Below, piece by piece: positions 28,716-37,683 of a stretch of 48,779 nucleotides of DNA (positions are counted from its first letter, which is position 1; each line of letters begins with the position of its first letter). The notes under the pieces were generated by a model. It saw nothing but the letters and a program-made list of their open reading frames with translations. It was not told the origin of the DNA and searched no databases. The DNA is from Paludibacteraceae bacterium. Its GTDB lineage: Bacteria; Bacteroidota; Bacteroidia; Bacteroidales; Paludibacteraceae. Position numbers and translations under genes: made by a program. Location of the stretch: contig JAEERP010000017.1 in assembly GCA_016285885.1 (NCBI GenBank), positions 1 to 48,779 on the forward strand, given 5' to 3'.

Positions 28716-28756
28716 AAGCGGCGAGTAGTACCGAACTACCCGCCGCTTCTTTTTTA
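28716..28756. terminator. Terminator between convergent paralogue 2 and yigZ
   Basis: AAGCGGCG...AGTAGT pairs with ACTAC..CGCCGCTT and is followed on the plus strand by CTTTTTT. The T tract overlaps the stop of the opposing gene. The upstream A-run is short, so two-way function is possible but weaker on the minus strand. Confidence 0.8.
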
Positions 28757-29356
28757 TGCCTTTTCATCGAGGAAAATCAGCCGTTCGATCTTGGATAACC
28801 TGCTTCGGAGTTTCTCCTCGTCCCGCTTTCGGATGGAGATCCGCATGGTGCAGTCATTGTCGAAATTCTGGCTAACGATGGTAGCATTCTCCTCCTTCAC
28901 GACGCGCATCACGTCGTTGAGGAAGGGATACTCGAATTGGATGTCGCAACGGTTCTCCACGATCTTCTCCACCACCTCGTTCTGTTCCAAAGCATCGAGA
29001 CAAGCCTCCCGATAAGCGTTGATCAGTCCGCTGGTGCCCAGCTTCGTTCCGCCGAAGTAGCGGACCACCACCAGCAGCACGTTGGTCACCCCCTTCGAGA
29101 CGAGCGTTCCCAGCATCGGTTTACCCGCCGTTCCGGAGGGTTCTCCGTCATCGTTCGCCCGAGTCTCCTCCCCTTTTTCGCCCATCACGTAGGCGAAGCA
29201 GACGTGTCGCGCGTCGTGGTACTCCTTCCGCTTATCCTTCAGTATCTCCTTGACTTCCTCCACATCGGACACTGGAATAGCGAAGGCGAGGAATTTACTC
29301 CCCTTCTCTTTGTAGAGGCCCTCCGAGGTCCTTGCCAGTGTCAGATAAGTATCCAT
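28754..29356 (-). CDS. yigZ: YigZ/IMPACT family protein
   Basis: 200 residues, family length. The IMPACT signature is clear: GSKFLAFA near the start, then ARHVCFAYV, DDGEPSGTAGKPML and VVRYFGGTKLGTSGL. The C-terminal part is the small ferredoxin-like domain of YigZ proteins. The biochemical role in bacteria is unsettled; in eukaryotes IMPACT regulates the translation kinase GCN2. It starts 8 bp after deaD on the same strand and is likely co-transcribed with it. Confidence 0.9.
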   Translation of the reverse strand: MDTYLTLARTSEGLYKEKGSKFLAFAIPVSDVEEVKEILKDKRKEYHDARHVCFAYVMGEKGEETRANDDGEPSGTAGKPMLGTLVSKGVTNVLLVVVRYFGGTKLGTSGLINAYREACLDALEQNEVVEKIVENRCDIQFEYPFLNDVMRVVKEENATIVSQNFDNDCTMRISIRKRDEEKLRSRLSKIERLIFLDEKA

Positions 29357-29364
29357 CCTATATC

Positions 29365-31245
29365 TTAGCGTTTTCTTCTGAAACTATCCTTGTTCCTTCT
29401 GAAGCTCTTCGAGTCGTCATCACGGTGTCTGCTCTCCTTCTCGTAGGAGCGTTCCCGCTTGGTAGCGTTCTTCGCACCCTCCCAGAATGCGGGTTTGCCC
29501 TTCTTGTCGGACTCCCACTCCTTGCCACGGCCAGAGCGGCCACCTTCCATGCCACGCCTCAACTCCTCACGTTCACGCTTGTTCTTGCGGTCCTTGAGCA
29601 CCTCCAAGAGTTCGATACCCTCACTCCTTCTGCGCTCAAAAGCGACCATCATCTCCTTCACGACGTTCTTGTCCACATCGAAGAAAGAGTAGCGCGGCGT
29701 GATTTCGATGTCGTGCACATCGATATCCTTGTTGTTGGTAGTATCGTTGATAAGGCCCAAGACACGTTTAGGGGTAAAGCCATCACGTTGACCCATATTG
29801 ATCTTCAGGCGAGTCAGTTCACCGCTGCCACGTTTCCGCGAGCGTCTCTCTCCCCTATCGCCACGTTCACCCTTCTCACCACGCTCTCTGCTAGGCTTAT
29901 CCTTCTTATCAGGGATGTTCAGATCCACCGCATCCTTGTAGTATTCAAGGAAACGGTTGAACTCTTGGGAGACAAAATTGACGATCAGCTCCTCGCGGGT
30001 CATGTCCTTGAGCTGGTCCATGATCATCGGCAGGTATGGATCAATCTGCTTCTTGTCGACGTTCTCGCCGGACTCCTTGATTTTGTTCACGAGGGCGAAG
30101 AGCTGGCTTTGGCACACCTCCAATCCGCTTGGCACGCGTCCTTGGACGAAGGTACGGTTGATCTCCTTCTCGATCGCTCTGATCTTATGCTTTTCCTTCA
30201 CATGGATGATGGCGATGGATACACCCTTCTTACCGGCACGGCCCGTACGTCCGCTTCGGTGGGTATAGCTCTCGATATCATCCGGCAAGTTGTAGTTGAT
30301 GACGTGCGTCAAGTTGCTGACGTCCAGACCTCTGGCGGCCACATCCGTCGCCACAAGGATCTGCAGGTTCTTGATGCGGAACCGTTGCATGACCGTATCA
30401 CGCTGCGCCTGGGAGAGGTCTCCGTGGAGCGCGTCCGCATTATAACCATCCTCCATCAGCTTATCGGCCACCTCCTTCGTCTCCTGGCGCGTGCGGCAGA
30501 AGATGATGGCGTAGATGTCCGGATTAATGTCCACCAAGCGTTTCAGACAGTTGTAGCGGTCCTTCGCCTGCACCATGTAGTAGATATGCTCCACGTTCTC
30601 GGTGCCCGAGTTTTTCCGACCGATAGCGATCTCCACGCTATTCTTCATGTACTTCTTCGCGATGTTAGCGATCTCCTTTGGCATGGTAGCGGAGAAGAGC
30701 AACGTACGGCGCTCCTCCGGTGTCTCCTCAAGGATTCGTTCGATATCCTCTTGGAAACCCATGTTCAGCATCTCGTCCGCCTCGTCCAACACGAGGTGTT
30801 TGATGCCCGATAAATCCACTTTCTTACGTTCGATAAGATCAATGAGTCGGCCAGGTGTAGCCACTAAAATCTGCGGAGGCACGTCCAATTGCCTAAATTG
30901 GGTAACGATGCTCTCTCCTCCGTAAACAGGTACGATCTTCATTCCCTGGATGTACTTCGCAAATTTCTTAAGGTCGTTGGAAATTTGGATGCAAAGTTCG
31001 CGCGTAGGAGATAGTACCAATGCTTGGATTTTGTTCACACTGCTGTCCGTCAGCTGTAGGAGCGGCAGACCAAATCCCGCCGTCTTTCCTGTTCCTGTTT
31101 GGGCCAATGCGACTAAATCCTCTGTTCCTTCCCCAAGAAGATAAGGGGTCACCTTTTCCTGAATCGGCATCGGTTCCACAAAGCCCAAATCTTCAATTCC
31201 GCGTAGGATTTCTTCGCTCAATCCCAGTTCTCTAAATGTTGCCAT
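29365..31245 (-). CDS. deaD: DEAD-box RNA helicase with DbpA-type RNA-binding domain
   Basis: 626 residues. All helicase motifs are visible: Q motif (GFVEPMPIQ), AQTGTGKT, PTREL, DEAD in VLDEADEMLNMGF, SAT, and HRSGRTGRAG. After the RecA-like core come a basic linker (RERGEKGERGDRGERRSRKR) and a DbpA/CsdA RNA-binding domain (RLKINMGQRDGFTPKRVLGLI), then an Arg/Lys/Ser-rich tail of about 75 residues. It acts in the cytoplasm in RNA unwinding, ribosome assembly or cold adaptation. yigZ follows directly. Its 5' leader can form two hairpins (see 31246-31300). Confidence 0.93.
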   Translation of the reverse strand: MATFRELGLSEEILRGIEDLGFVEPMPIQEKVTPYLLGEGTEDLVALAQTGTGKTAGFGLPLLQLTDSSVNKIQALVLSPTRELCIQISNDLKKFAKYIQGMKIVPVYGGESIVTQFRQLDVPPQILVATPGRLIDLIERKKVDLSGIKHLVLDEADEMLNMGFQEDIERILEETPEERRTLLFSATMPKEIANIAKKYMKNSVEIAIGRKNSGTENVEHIYYMVQAKDRYNCLKRLVDINPDIYAIIFCRTRQETKEVADKLMEDGYNADALHGDLSQAQRDTVMQRFRIKNLQILVATDVAARGLDVSNLTHVINYNLPDDIESYTHRSGRTGRAGKKGVSIAIIHVKEKHKIRAIEKEINRTFVQGRVPSGLEVCQSQLFALVNKIKESGENVDKKQIDPYLPMIMDQLKDMTREELIVNFVSQEFNRFLEYYKDAVDLNIPDKKDKPSRERGEKGERGDRGERRSRKRGSGELTRLKINMGQRDGFTPKRVLGLINDTTNNKDIDVHDIEITPRYSFFDVDKNVVKEMMVAFERRRSEGIELLEVLKDRKNKREREELRRGMEGGRSGRGKEWESDKKGKPAFWEGAKNATKRERSYEKESRHRDDDSKSFRRNKDSFRRKR

Positions 31246-31300
31246 AAAATAAAGATATCCGCTCTCATGCGGCGTTAAGTGGGGGAAAAAGGTCCCCCTT
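31246..31300 (-). promoter_or_regulatory. Structured 5' leader of deaD
   Basis: On the minus strand GGGGG-ACCTTTTT-CCCCC (31281-31298) and CCGC-ATGAGA-GCGG (31259-31272) form two hairpins just before the start codon region. No T run follows the first, so it is not a plain terminator. Regulation of cold-shock helicases through their leaders is known elsewhere; here it is inference. Confidence 0.4.
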
Positions 31301-31572
31301 CCTTCTAAAAATCAGCGCGAAATTACATAAAAATAGTATCGGTTGCAAACAAAGGAGACGCTTACCTCGAAAACAGACATACGCCCCATGCCCATATTTG
31401 CTCACATCTTCATTTATTTGTGAATTTTATTTGCCTGATTATCAATTTATTAATAATTATTTCAATTATTTTCATGTATTTTTTACGTAATTTATTTTGT
31501 GGATTCAAAAATATGCATTTACTTTGCGTACAGTTAACACGATTAATAATTACAAACAAAAGCAAAATAGAA
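31301..31572. other. Intergenic region between deaD and the exported 198-aa gene
   Basis: About 270 AT-rich bases. It contains the promoter at 31496-31526 for the rightward gene. I see no reliable minus-strand promoter for deaD and no other gene. Confidence 0.5.
31496..31526 (+). promoter_or_regulatory. Promoter for the exported 198-aa protein
   Basis: TTTG (31496-31499), 19 bases, TTACTTTG (31519-31526), one mismatch from the -7 consensus. The ATG at 31573 is 46 bases downstream. Confidence 0.6.
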
Positions 31573-32169
31573 ATGAAAGCATTAAAGTTATTACTGATTT
31601 CGCTACTCCCCACAGGAGTCATGGCACAAGATTACATATTCAAAGTAGATGAGCAGCTCAACGCAAACGTCTCCGACACGCTCTACTATGAGGGAGACAA
31701 GATGGACGCCTACCAAGACGCAAAAACATGGCTATTAGAGCAAAAATGGACGGTGAATACAGAAAAGGATGAAATAGGCGAAGGATTTGAATTCAATGCG
31801 AACATGATGACCAAGTTCCGCTACAATCCGATCATCAAAACATCGTACGCGGATTTTGTTTCGTTCAAAGGGCAAGTGATCGTGGAGGAAAAGCGAGTGA
31901 TCCTCCAATTTAAGAACATCCAGTTCGGTGAAGCCGTAAAAGGAATCGGCGAAAAGAGCAAGACACAACCGTTGGCACAGAAAATCCACAAGTTGAACAA
32001 GGAGAAAAGGCATAAATCCTTGGTCGAGACAGACGACACGTTGGACAAAAAGACCAAAAAGAAGAAAATAGCCGAACATGATGACGTCATCAAAGACATC
32101 GAGAGTTCGCTAAAGGAGGTGGACGAGGAGTTCAGAGTACGAATCAAGAATCTTCATAATTCCATTTAA
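31573..32169 (+). CDS. Small exported protein, possibly DUF4468-like
   Basis: 198 residues from ATG 31573, which starts the signal peptide MKALKLLLISLLPTGVMAQ; the frame is open further upstream but that part overlaps the promoter. Residues about 35-125 form an alpha/beta domain (DAYQDAKTWLLEQKW, RVILQFKNIQFGEA), reminiscent of the TBP-like DUF4468 domain of Bacteroidota. The C-terminal 70 residues are highly charged and helical. Periplasmic location is expected. The family call is tentative. Confidence 0.65.
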   Translation: MKALKLLLISLLPTGVMAQDYIFKVDEQLNANVSDTLYYEGDKMDAYQDAKTWLLEQKWTVNTEKDEIGEGFEFNANMMTKFRYNPIIKTSYADFVSFKGQVIVEEKRVILQFKNIQFGEAVKGIGEKSKTQPLAQKIHKLNKEKRHKSLVETDDTLDKKTKKKKIAEHDDVIKDIESSLKEVDEEFRVRIKNLHNSI

Positions 32170-32618
32170 TACCGTAACATTAAATTTTCATATACGCTTA
32201 CAAACTATGGTAAAGTGATTCTGACCTAACTATGGAAAAGTTCCTGTTTCGTTTGCATTTTTAACGAACTTATTTACAGCACAGTATAACAAGGAGTCTC
32301 CCCTCATACACATAGGGATGCTCCGGGAGAGTAATCTGTCTGTTTGTATTTTGCGTGGTTAGCCTGTACCCCGCAGGCGGAAATTGGGAGTGTACCGCAA
32401 GATTCTTCTCTTAGTTGTTCCAGAAGAATGAATGCCGGCTCCCAATTTTTTTTTTACAAGACACATGCCCTCAACAAAAAATAAATGGGAACAATTTGTT
32501 GTATAAACAGATAAATTACACGAAATTTGCATAAGGGGGATTTATACCAAGCCACACGGCGCATAGACCTCCGAAACCCGATAAGACCAAAATAAAGACA
32601 CGATTAATAACTGAACGC
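32170..32618. other. Intergenic region holding the ncRNA candidate
   Basis: 449 bases without a protein gene. The middle (32290-32455) is the structured RNA below. The last 160 bases are AT-rich and may contain a promoter for the glycosyltransferase gene, although I find no exact TAnnTTTG there. Confidence 0.6.
32290..32455 (+). ncRNA. Free-standing structured RNA, possibly 6S-like (Bacteroidales-1 type)
   Basis: About 165 bases with nested pairing. A 5' hairpin pairs GGAGTCTCCC with GGGATGCTCC around a 12-base loop. GAGAGTAATCT can pair with AGATTCTTCTC, closing a long rod that encloses TTGCG/CGCAA and the hairpin GCCTG-TACCCCG-CAGGC. The 3' end instead forms a terminator: AATTGGGAG (32382-32390) with CTCCCAATT (32439-32447), containing ATTCTTCT/AGAAGAAT, followed by about ten T. 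The rod with internal bubbles plus own terminator, and 163 bases before the next start codon, suggest a small RNA such as 6S rather than a cis-regulator. The 6S label is an inference; the 5' end is approximate. Confidence 0.65.
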
Positions 32619-33692
32619 ATGGAACCCGAGACAAAGAAATATGCTCCAGTAGCGATTCCAACCTTATGTCGCAGCACACACTTCAAGAGAACGATAGAGA
32701 GCCTTAAAAGAAACGGATGGGCCAAATACACAGACGTATACATCGGATTGGACTATCCACCCGCAGAGAAATACGAGAAGGGATGGAAAGAGATATGCGA
32801 GTACCTCGAAACAGGTGATTTCTCCGTATTCAACAAGTTCGTAGTCTTCAAGCGGGAGCAGAACATGGGTTCATACCAAAACTCCGTGGAGCTAATCTAC
32901 GACATAAAAAAGCTAAACTATGATCGATGGATCTACTCCGACGACGACATCGAATATTCGCCCAATTTTCTGGAATACATGAACAAATGCATGACACGAT
33001 ACTACGACGACCCTAATGTCTACGCCGTGACAGGTTACTCGTATCCAATAGATTGGACGCTCTCCGAGGGATGCACCTGCTTCAAACAAGATTTCAATGT
33101 ATGCTCATGGGGACTTGGTTTCATGAGGAAAAAGGAGGAAACCTTCTATCAATACGTGACCTCAGGGAAACTGATCAAGGCCGCACCGGAGATCATCAAA
33201 AGCGAGTCGTACAAAAAGATGATCGACGCCTGCTTTTACGACTATTTCTTCGCCACACTATCAGCAGACCCGAGCAAACCCAACCTGATGAGACAAGAGA
33301 CCGACATCTCCATGCGAACCTATATCGCCCATCACAACATGTATTGCGTCACACCAGCCATCTCAAAATCAAGAAATTACGGATTTGACGGATCTGGAGA
33401 ATACTGTCAAAAAGTCGAGGAAGGGAAAACCATCACCGCAAGCAACTACAACTATGGGGCGCAACCCATCGACACCGCGGAGAGCTTCGACATGGTCATG
33501 GACGAGGATCCAAAGCACCTTGAAATCAATCGCCAGAAGATGAACGAGTTCGACTATAGATCACCTGAAACGATGGAAATAGCGCAACAAAACTTCAGGT
33601 TGATTAAACGATTCGGACTACCACTCGCTAAAATCATCCACTTAGGATACGTTGCGATAAAGAGAGTGAAAAAGATAATGAAAAAGGGGTAA
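32619..33692 (+). CDS. GT-A fold glycosyltransferase
   Basis: 357 residues, no signal peptide. An N-terminal nucleotide-sugar region starts APVAIPTLCRSTHFKRTIESL, and the metal-binding acidic motif is YSDDDIEYSPNF near residues 107-118. The C-terminal part has a conserved-looking DISMRTYIAHH segment and a basic end (KRVKKIMKKG) that could contact the membrane. It probably adds a sugar to a surface glycan, at the cytoplasmic face. It opens the glycan region, just after the ncRNA, and stands apart from the rightward glycan cluster by two leftward genes. The donor and acceptor cannot be read from the sequence. Confidence 0.8.
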   Translation: MEPETKKYAPVAIPTLCRSTHFKRTIESLKRNGWAKYTDVYIGLDYPPAEKYEKGWKEICEYLETGDFSVFNKFVVFKREQNMGSYQNSVELIYDIKKLNYDRWIYSDDDIEYSPNFLEYMNKCMTRYYDDPNVYAVTGYSYPIDWTLSEGCTCFKQDFNVCSWGLGFMRKKEETFYQYVTSGKLIKAAPEIIKSESYKKMIDACFYDYFFATLSADPSKPNLMRQETDISMRTYIAHHNMYCVTPAISKSRNYGFDGSGEYCQKVEEGKTITASNYNYGAQPIDTAESFDMVMDEDPKHLEINRQKMNEFDYRSPETMEIAQQNFRLIKRFGLPLAKIIHLGYVAIKRVKKIMKKG

Positions 33693-33756
33693 GGAATTCG
33701 AAGACACCCACCCCATACACATGATAAGATATTATTTAACGACAGATTAGAGGGTA

Positions 33757-34734
33757 TTATCCTCCGATCTGTTCTTGGATCAAACGAACGATTCTTTCCA
33801 TATCGTCACAATCGTAGCGTTGGTCGCACGGAATCGCCAAAAGGTTATCCGCGAACTCATGCTCCAGCATATCAGGCGTAGTCCAATCATACACATTCGG
33901 CCAGTAGGTCGCCACAAAGATAGCGTGCGAAATCAGGAAAGACTTCAGCTGTTTATTGTCCGTCCAATAAGGATAAACCATCGGAGAGGCGAACGAATCC
34001 ATAGAAGGCAAGCTTAGCTTATTAGACGAGCTCAGCCTTTCGTGCAGATAAGCGAAGTTCGCATTGCGTTTCTCCCTGACCTCGTCAAAATCTATATGGC
34101 TCATCAAATCTTTTGAAATGACGGAAAGGCGACGGATAGGGTTCATGATCAGCTTGTCCGTATTCTCCTTGAAGAGCTCATAACCGGCAGAAGCACCTTT
34201 CTCCTTACGGAGGAAAAGATGACTCATACGCTCGCTCGAATCATCCAAAGGGTATTGCGACACATCCAGGCCATTCTCGACGAATGCCACACCACTATCG
34301 GACAGCCCCACGAACTTCCTCGGGCTATAAAAGATATTCAGTCCGGCCAAGCGTTCAGCGTACAAGGCCTGAGCGGCATCAATGATCAAACGCTTGCCAT
34401 ACTTCTTGAAAAGAAGAGCCACATACTCGTCCATCACACCGAAATAGTTGTTATAGACAATACACTCCCCCTCCTTCACCTCGATATCCTCCCTGATGTG
34501 CAGGTGTTCGTCCAGAGAATAAAATTCATACGGAATCCCTAATTTCACGAAAGGCTCAAGCACGACAATGCATGTGTAATAGGGGATATAAGCCTTCTTC
34601 ACATTTCCAATGGAGAGCAAGATATACTCCAGGCAGTTGCGACCCGTATTCAGAAAGACGCCCTCGGGATGGGGGAATCCCCGTCCCACACTGAGCTTCT
34701 CTATCTCGTAGTATCCACCGATTGGCTTCTCCAT
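33757..34734 (-). CDS. DegT/DnrJ-like PLP-dependent enzyme
   Basis: 325 residues. The fold-type I aminotransferase pattern is visible: LNTGRNCLEYIL for substrate phosphate, YIPYYTC, the pyridine-nitrogen Asp in LIIDAAQALYAE, and the likely Schiff-base Lys in YSPRKFVGLSDSG. It is shorter than most DegT/DnrJ/EryC1/StrS proteins (about 370-400). In this setting it probably makes or modifies an amino sugar or attached group for the surface glycan. It starts 1 bp after the stop of the WbqC-like gene, so both are translated from one message. Confidence 0.7.
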   Translation of the reverse strand: MEKPIGGYYEIEKLSVGRGFPHPEGVFLNTGRNCLEYILLSIGNVKKAYIPYYTCIVVLEPFVKLGIPYEFYSLDEHLHIREDIEVKEGECIVYNNYFGVMDEYVALLFKKYGKRLIIDAAQALYAERLAGLNIFYSPRKFVGLSDSGVAFVENGLDVSQYPLDDSSERMSHLFLRKEKGASAGYELFKENTDKLIMNPIRRLSVISKDLMSHIDFDEVREKRNANFAYLHERLSSSNKLSLPSMDSFASPMVYPYWTDNKQLKSFLISHAIFVATYWPNVYDWTTPDMLEHEFADNLLAIPCDQRYDCDDMERIVRLIQEQIGG

Positions 34735-34735
34735 A

Positions 34736-35440
34736 TCATTGTTCTTTTTTCACAAGAGTATACTCCTCCAACATCTTCAAGACCTCTTCCCGTGAATTAA
34801 ACATGATAACATCTATGATAGAGAGGTTCTCGATGAAATCGTTGTCGAATTGTTTGTATCTGATATCGTTTGTCTTCAGGAACTCAAGTTGAAGTCCACG
34901 TTTTTCAAACTCCTCGAAATCATACAACTCCATGCCACCGACAGCGTTGATATAAGTATCGGCGCCCAAACGCTCACAAAAATCGTAGATACGGAACTCT
35001 CGCTTCAACAGGTTATTACCCTCAAAATCAGAAGTTCTCATGATCTTTGTGTTGATGTCCAGATACTCCGCCATCACCTTGATTGAATTCTCCAGGAAGA
35101 GCGAAAGATTACGTTCCGGGCAAGACAGGATCTTGTTCATCAGATCATATCCATCCTGGAAATTAGGACTTTTGCGATAGGTACATTCAAGAGACCTCAA
35201 CTGTTTCTCGATGTCGATCTCTTTGATAAAGGTCTCATTGATCATCTTGTTTTGGCTGGCCTTGTCTAGCGTCAAATTACAATATACCGGCTCTTTGCCA
35301 TTCAAGACTCTATTGCGGTTAATCCACCCCCCCTTAATGTAGTTGTAATCATCACATACCAGAAAAACATCGCTACACTTGATCAATTGCCAATACCCGA
35401 TGTAAGGGATAAAATATGGCTGGTTAGCTGAAACTTTCAT
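34736..35440 (-). CDS. WbqC-like family protein
   Basis: 234 residues. The family hallmarks are the start MKVSANQPYFIPYIGYWQLI, then DVFLVCDDYNYIKGGWINRNR and the later GADTYINAVGG. WbqC proteins occur in O-antigen and other polysaccharide loci; their reaction is not firmly known. Coupled to the DegT-like gene (1-bp gap), which fits a joint step on a nucleotide-linked sugar. Two minus-strand TAnnTTTG elements lie upstream (35529-35536 and 35558-35565). Confidence 0.88.
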   Translation of the reverse strand: MKVSANQPYFIPYIGYWQLIKCSDVFLVCDDYNYIKGGWINRNRVLNGKEPVYCNLTLDKASQNKMINETFIKEIDIEKQLRSLECTYRKSPNFQDGYDLMNKILSCPERNLSLFLENSIKVMAEYLDINTKIMRTSDFEGNNLLKREFRIYDFCERLGADTYINAVGGMELYDFEEFEKRGLQLEFLKTNDIRYKQFDNDFIENLSIIDVIMFNSREEVLKMLEEYTLVKKEQ

Positions 35441-35750
35441 GTAAATACAAGGGTCCTAAATATCATACTTCCGTGTTGGAAGAACCCATTAATCCAAATC
35501 GGAAGGTCAATCACTCTGTACAACAATGCAAAATTAATAAATTTCTATTTTTAGGAACAAATTTATACGTTCACAATTTGAAAGAAATCGATTTTTTTTG
35601 ACATATGACCTTTATATTCCACTATTTATGTTGTGTATATCACCAGATACGACAATGACCACGCAAATAACAGACGCAAGTGAACATTTTTACCATTTTA
35701 TTCACACGATTAGCCATTATATAGTAACTTTGAATGATTTTATTAGACCA
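35441..35750. other. Divergent intergenic region
   Basis: 310 bases with two minus-strand -7 matches (TAATTTTG 35529-35536; TAAATTTG 35558-35565) for WbqC/DegT and one plus-strand match (35725-35732) for the DUF436 gene. A reading frame from 35598 runs in frame into the DUF436 gene but precedes its promoter, so it is not counted. Confidence 0.6.
35725..35732 (+). promoter_or_regulatory. -7 element fixing the start of the DUF436 gene
   Basis: TAACTTTG, 18 bases before ATG 35751. A start at 35598 would lie upstream of this element, so ATG 35751 (or 35757) is preferred. Confidence 0.65.
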
Positions 35751-36314
35751 ATGGTTATGGAATCGTATGATGATTTAAAGCAAATTGAGGAGCAGACCAA
35801 AAGGATTATCACAGCTCTATTAGATGAACACCCCATGAAAAAGGGGTCAATCTTCGTGATCGGATGCTCTTCGAGCGAAGTGGCAGGTGGCACCATAGGG
35901 AAGAACTCGAGTGAAGCCATCGGGAAGAGGATATTCGAGACCGCCCACGCCATCTTATCTGAACGGGAGATATACCTCGCGTGCCAATGTTGTGAACATC
36001 TAAATCGGTCGTTGGTGATAGAGGAGACGTGCGCCGAGAAGTTCGGTTACGAACCCGTCTGCGTGGTACCATGGTTGCATGGCGGTGGATCCTTCGCCAC
36101 GGCGGCATATTATGGATTTAGTCATCCGGTGGTGGTGGAGCACGTGAAAGCCTCCGCAGGATTAGACATCGGCGACACGCTGATTGGCATGCATCTCAAG
36201 GATGTGGCGGTGCCGGTTCATCCCAAGCCGAACCAAATCGGAGAGGCGCATGTTGTCGCCGCATACTGCAGACCTAAACTGGTAGGAGGAGAGAGAGCAC
36301 GATACGAGCGATAA
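35751..36314 (+). CDS. TIGR01440/DUF436 family protein (YwlG-like)
   Basis: 187 residues from ATG 35751, the usual length of this family; upstream codons are rejected because of the promoter at 35725. Family motifs are FVIGCSSSEVAGGTIGKNSS, ACQCCEHLNRSLV and PWLHGGGSFATAAY. Several conserved Cys and His residues could bind a metal or thiol ligand, but no reaction is established. It is cytoplasmic. It sits between leftward and rightward glycan genes and need not be part of that pathway; 81 bp separate it from the flippase, which has its own -7 element. Confidence 0.9.
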   Translation: MVMESYDDLKQIEEQTKRIITALLDEHPMKKGSIFVIGCSSSEVAGGTIGKNSSEAIGKRIFETAHAILSEREIYLACQCCEHLNRSLVIEETCAEKFGYEPVCVVPWLHGGGSFATAAYYGFSHPVVVEHVKASAGLDIGDTLIGMHLKDVAVPVHPKPNQIGEAHVVAAYCRPKLVGGERARYER

Positions 36315-36368
36315 AACAACTCACCACGCATATGCGAAGTGGGGCAGGACTTTTTCCCTCTAAATTTG

Positions 36369-36376
36369 TATATTTG
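36369..36376 (+). promoter_or_regulatory. -7 element of the flippase-led glycan operon
   Basis: TATATTTG (36369-36376), 19 bases before ATG 36396; an overlapping alternative TAAATTTG is at 36361-36368. Its position rules out a start at 36339. Confidence 0.65.
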
Positions 36377-36395
36377 TTCTGACAAAACATCAAAC

Positions 36396-37676
36396 ATGGC
36401 ATGGAATCTGACGGATAAGCAGAAAAGGATTGTCGAGAACTTCCTCTCCTTGGGACTACTACAAGGAGCCAATACCCTCATTCCGGTACTCGTCATTCCC
36501 TTTATCGTCCGGGCCCTAGGCGTAGAGATGTTCGGGAAGGTCACTTTCGCCCAAAGCATCGTGCAATTCTTCACGATCGTCATCAACTACGGATTCGACT
36601 ATTCCGCCACGAAGGAGATAGCCGTCTACCGAAACGACAAGGAGGAGACTTCCCGTACATTCTGGGGGGTGATTTCGGCGAAATTCACGCTCTTTGTCAT
36701 CGCCACAGCGGCATTTTTTCTCCTTTCCATCGGGTATTTTAAGATTCGGGAGGATTATCTTCTGTACCTCTCCATCTTCGCCATCAACATCGGACACGTT
36801 CTGTTCCCCACCTGGCTTTTCCAGGGCATGGAGAACATGAAGAGCATCGCGATCTTAAATTTCATCGTCAAGCTGATAGGAATGGGGCTACCCGTTTTCC
36901 TCGTCACCGCGCCGGAGGATTACTTGATTTACGCCGCAATGCCTTCAGCCGCCTATTTCGCCGCAGGTCTCTTCGCATTCATATATGCCACCCGCCGTTA
37001 CGGGATAAGTCGGCCATCCGCCGAGGAGATTCGGGAGAAGCGGGACGATGAACTACGGAAGGGGTTCCCTATCTTCCTCAACACCCTGTTCGCCGCCCTT
37101 TACACCGTGGCGAACCTCACCATATTGGGTCTCTTCAAAGAGAACTACGATGTGGGCATCTACTCCGGCGCATACAAAATCATCTGCGCCATCATGATGG
37201 TGACGAGCATGCCCATCCACATGGCCATCTTCCCCTCCATCGCCAAGGAGATGGAACAATCACCCCAAGCGGGATGGTGCTACTACAAACGCATGGTGTT
37301 CTATGTCCTACTCTTCGGGATCGCCGTGAGTCTGTGCACCTACATAGCCTCGCCATGGGCAGTGAAGATACTTTTGGGAGAGCAATTCATGAAATCGATT
37401 CCGTTGCTACGCCTCCTCTCCGTCATTCCAGCCCTGGTGATCATCGCCAGCATTTTCACGGTGCAGGGGTTATACGGCTTAGGTTTCGAGAAATACGCAC
37501 CCTACGTGGGTTTATGCGTAGGGCTCTCCTGCATCGGCCTGAATCTTCTATGGATCCCCCAATTAGGCAGTTACGGTGCGGCGTACGCATGGATCGTAGC
37601 CCAAACGATGGAAATCCTCATCTCGGGCAGCATCGTGATATGGAATGTGAAAAAAAGAGTCAATAACAGAGAATAG
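36396..37676 (+). CDS. wzx: Wzx-type polysaccharide flippase
   Basis: 426 residues from ATG 36396. About 12 membrane segments with the MATE/MOP-superfamily start QGANTLIPVLVIPFIVRALG and GFDYSATKEIA. Wzx flips undecaprenyl-linked repeat units across the inner membrane. First gene of a compact rightward operon (flippase, ligase-like, Wzy, two glycosyltransferases) with gaps of 7 and 28 bp to the next ones, consistent with a Wzx/Wzy pathway. Confidence 0.88.
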   Translation: MAWNLTDKQKRIVENFLSLGLLQGANTLIPVLVIPFIVRALGVEMFGKVTFAQSIVQFFTIVINYGFDYSATKEIAVYRNDKEETSRTFWGVISAKFTLFVIATAAFFLLSIGYFKIREDYLLYLSIFAINIGHVLFPTWLFQGMENMKSIAILNFIVKLIGMGLPVFLVTAPEDYLIYAAMPSAAYFAAGLFAFIYATRRYGISRPSAEEIREKRDDELRKGFPIFLNTLFAALYTVANLTILGLFKENYDVGIYSGAYKIICAIMMVTSMPIHMAIFPSIAKEMEQSPQAGWCYYKRMVFYVLLFGIAVSLCTYIASPWAVKILLGEQFMKSIPLLRLLSVIPALVIIASIFTVQGLYGLGFEKYAPYVGLCVGLSCIGLNLLWIPQLGSYGAAYAWIVAQTMEILISGSIVIWNVKKRVNNRE

Positions 37677-37683
37677 AAAGAGC

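Noticed and set aside
29332-30813. 493-codon rightward frame opposite deaD
   Set aside because: It is the antisense of the helicase and yigZ codons, with no family features; the helicase motifs are unambiguous.
35598-35750. N-terminal extension of the DUF436 protein
   Set aside because: A TAnnTTTG promoter element lies inside it, and the family length fits the start at 35751.
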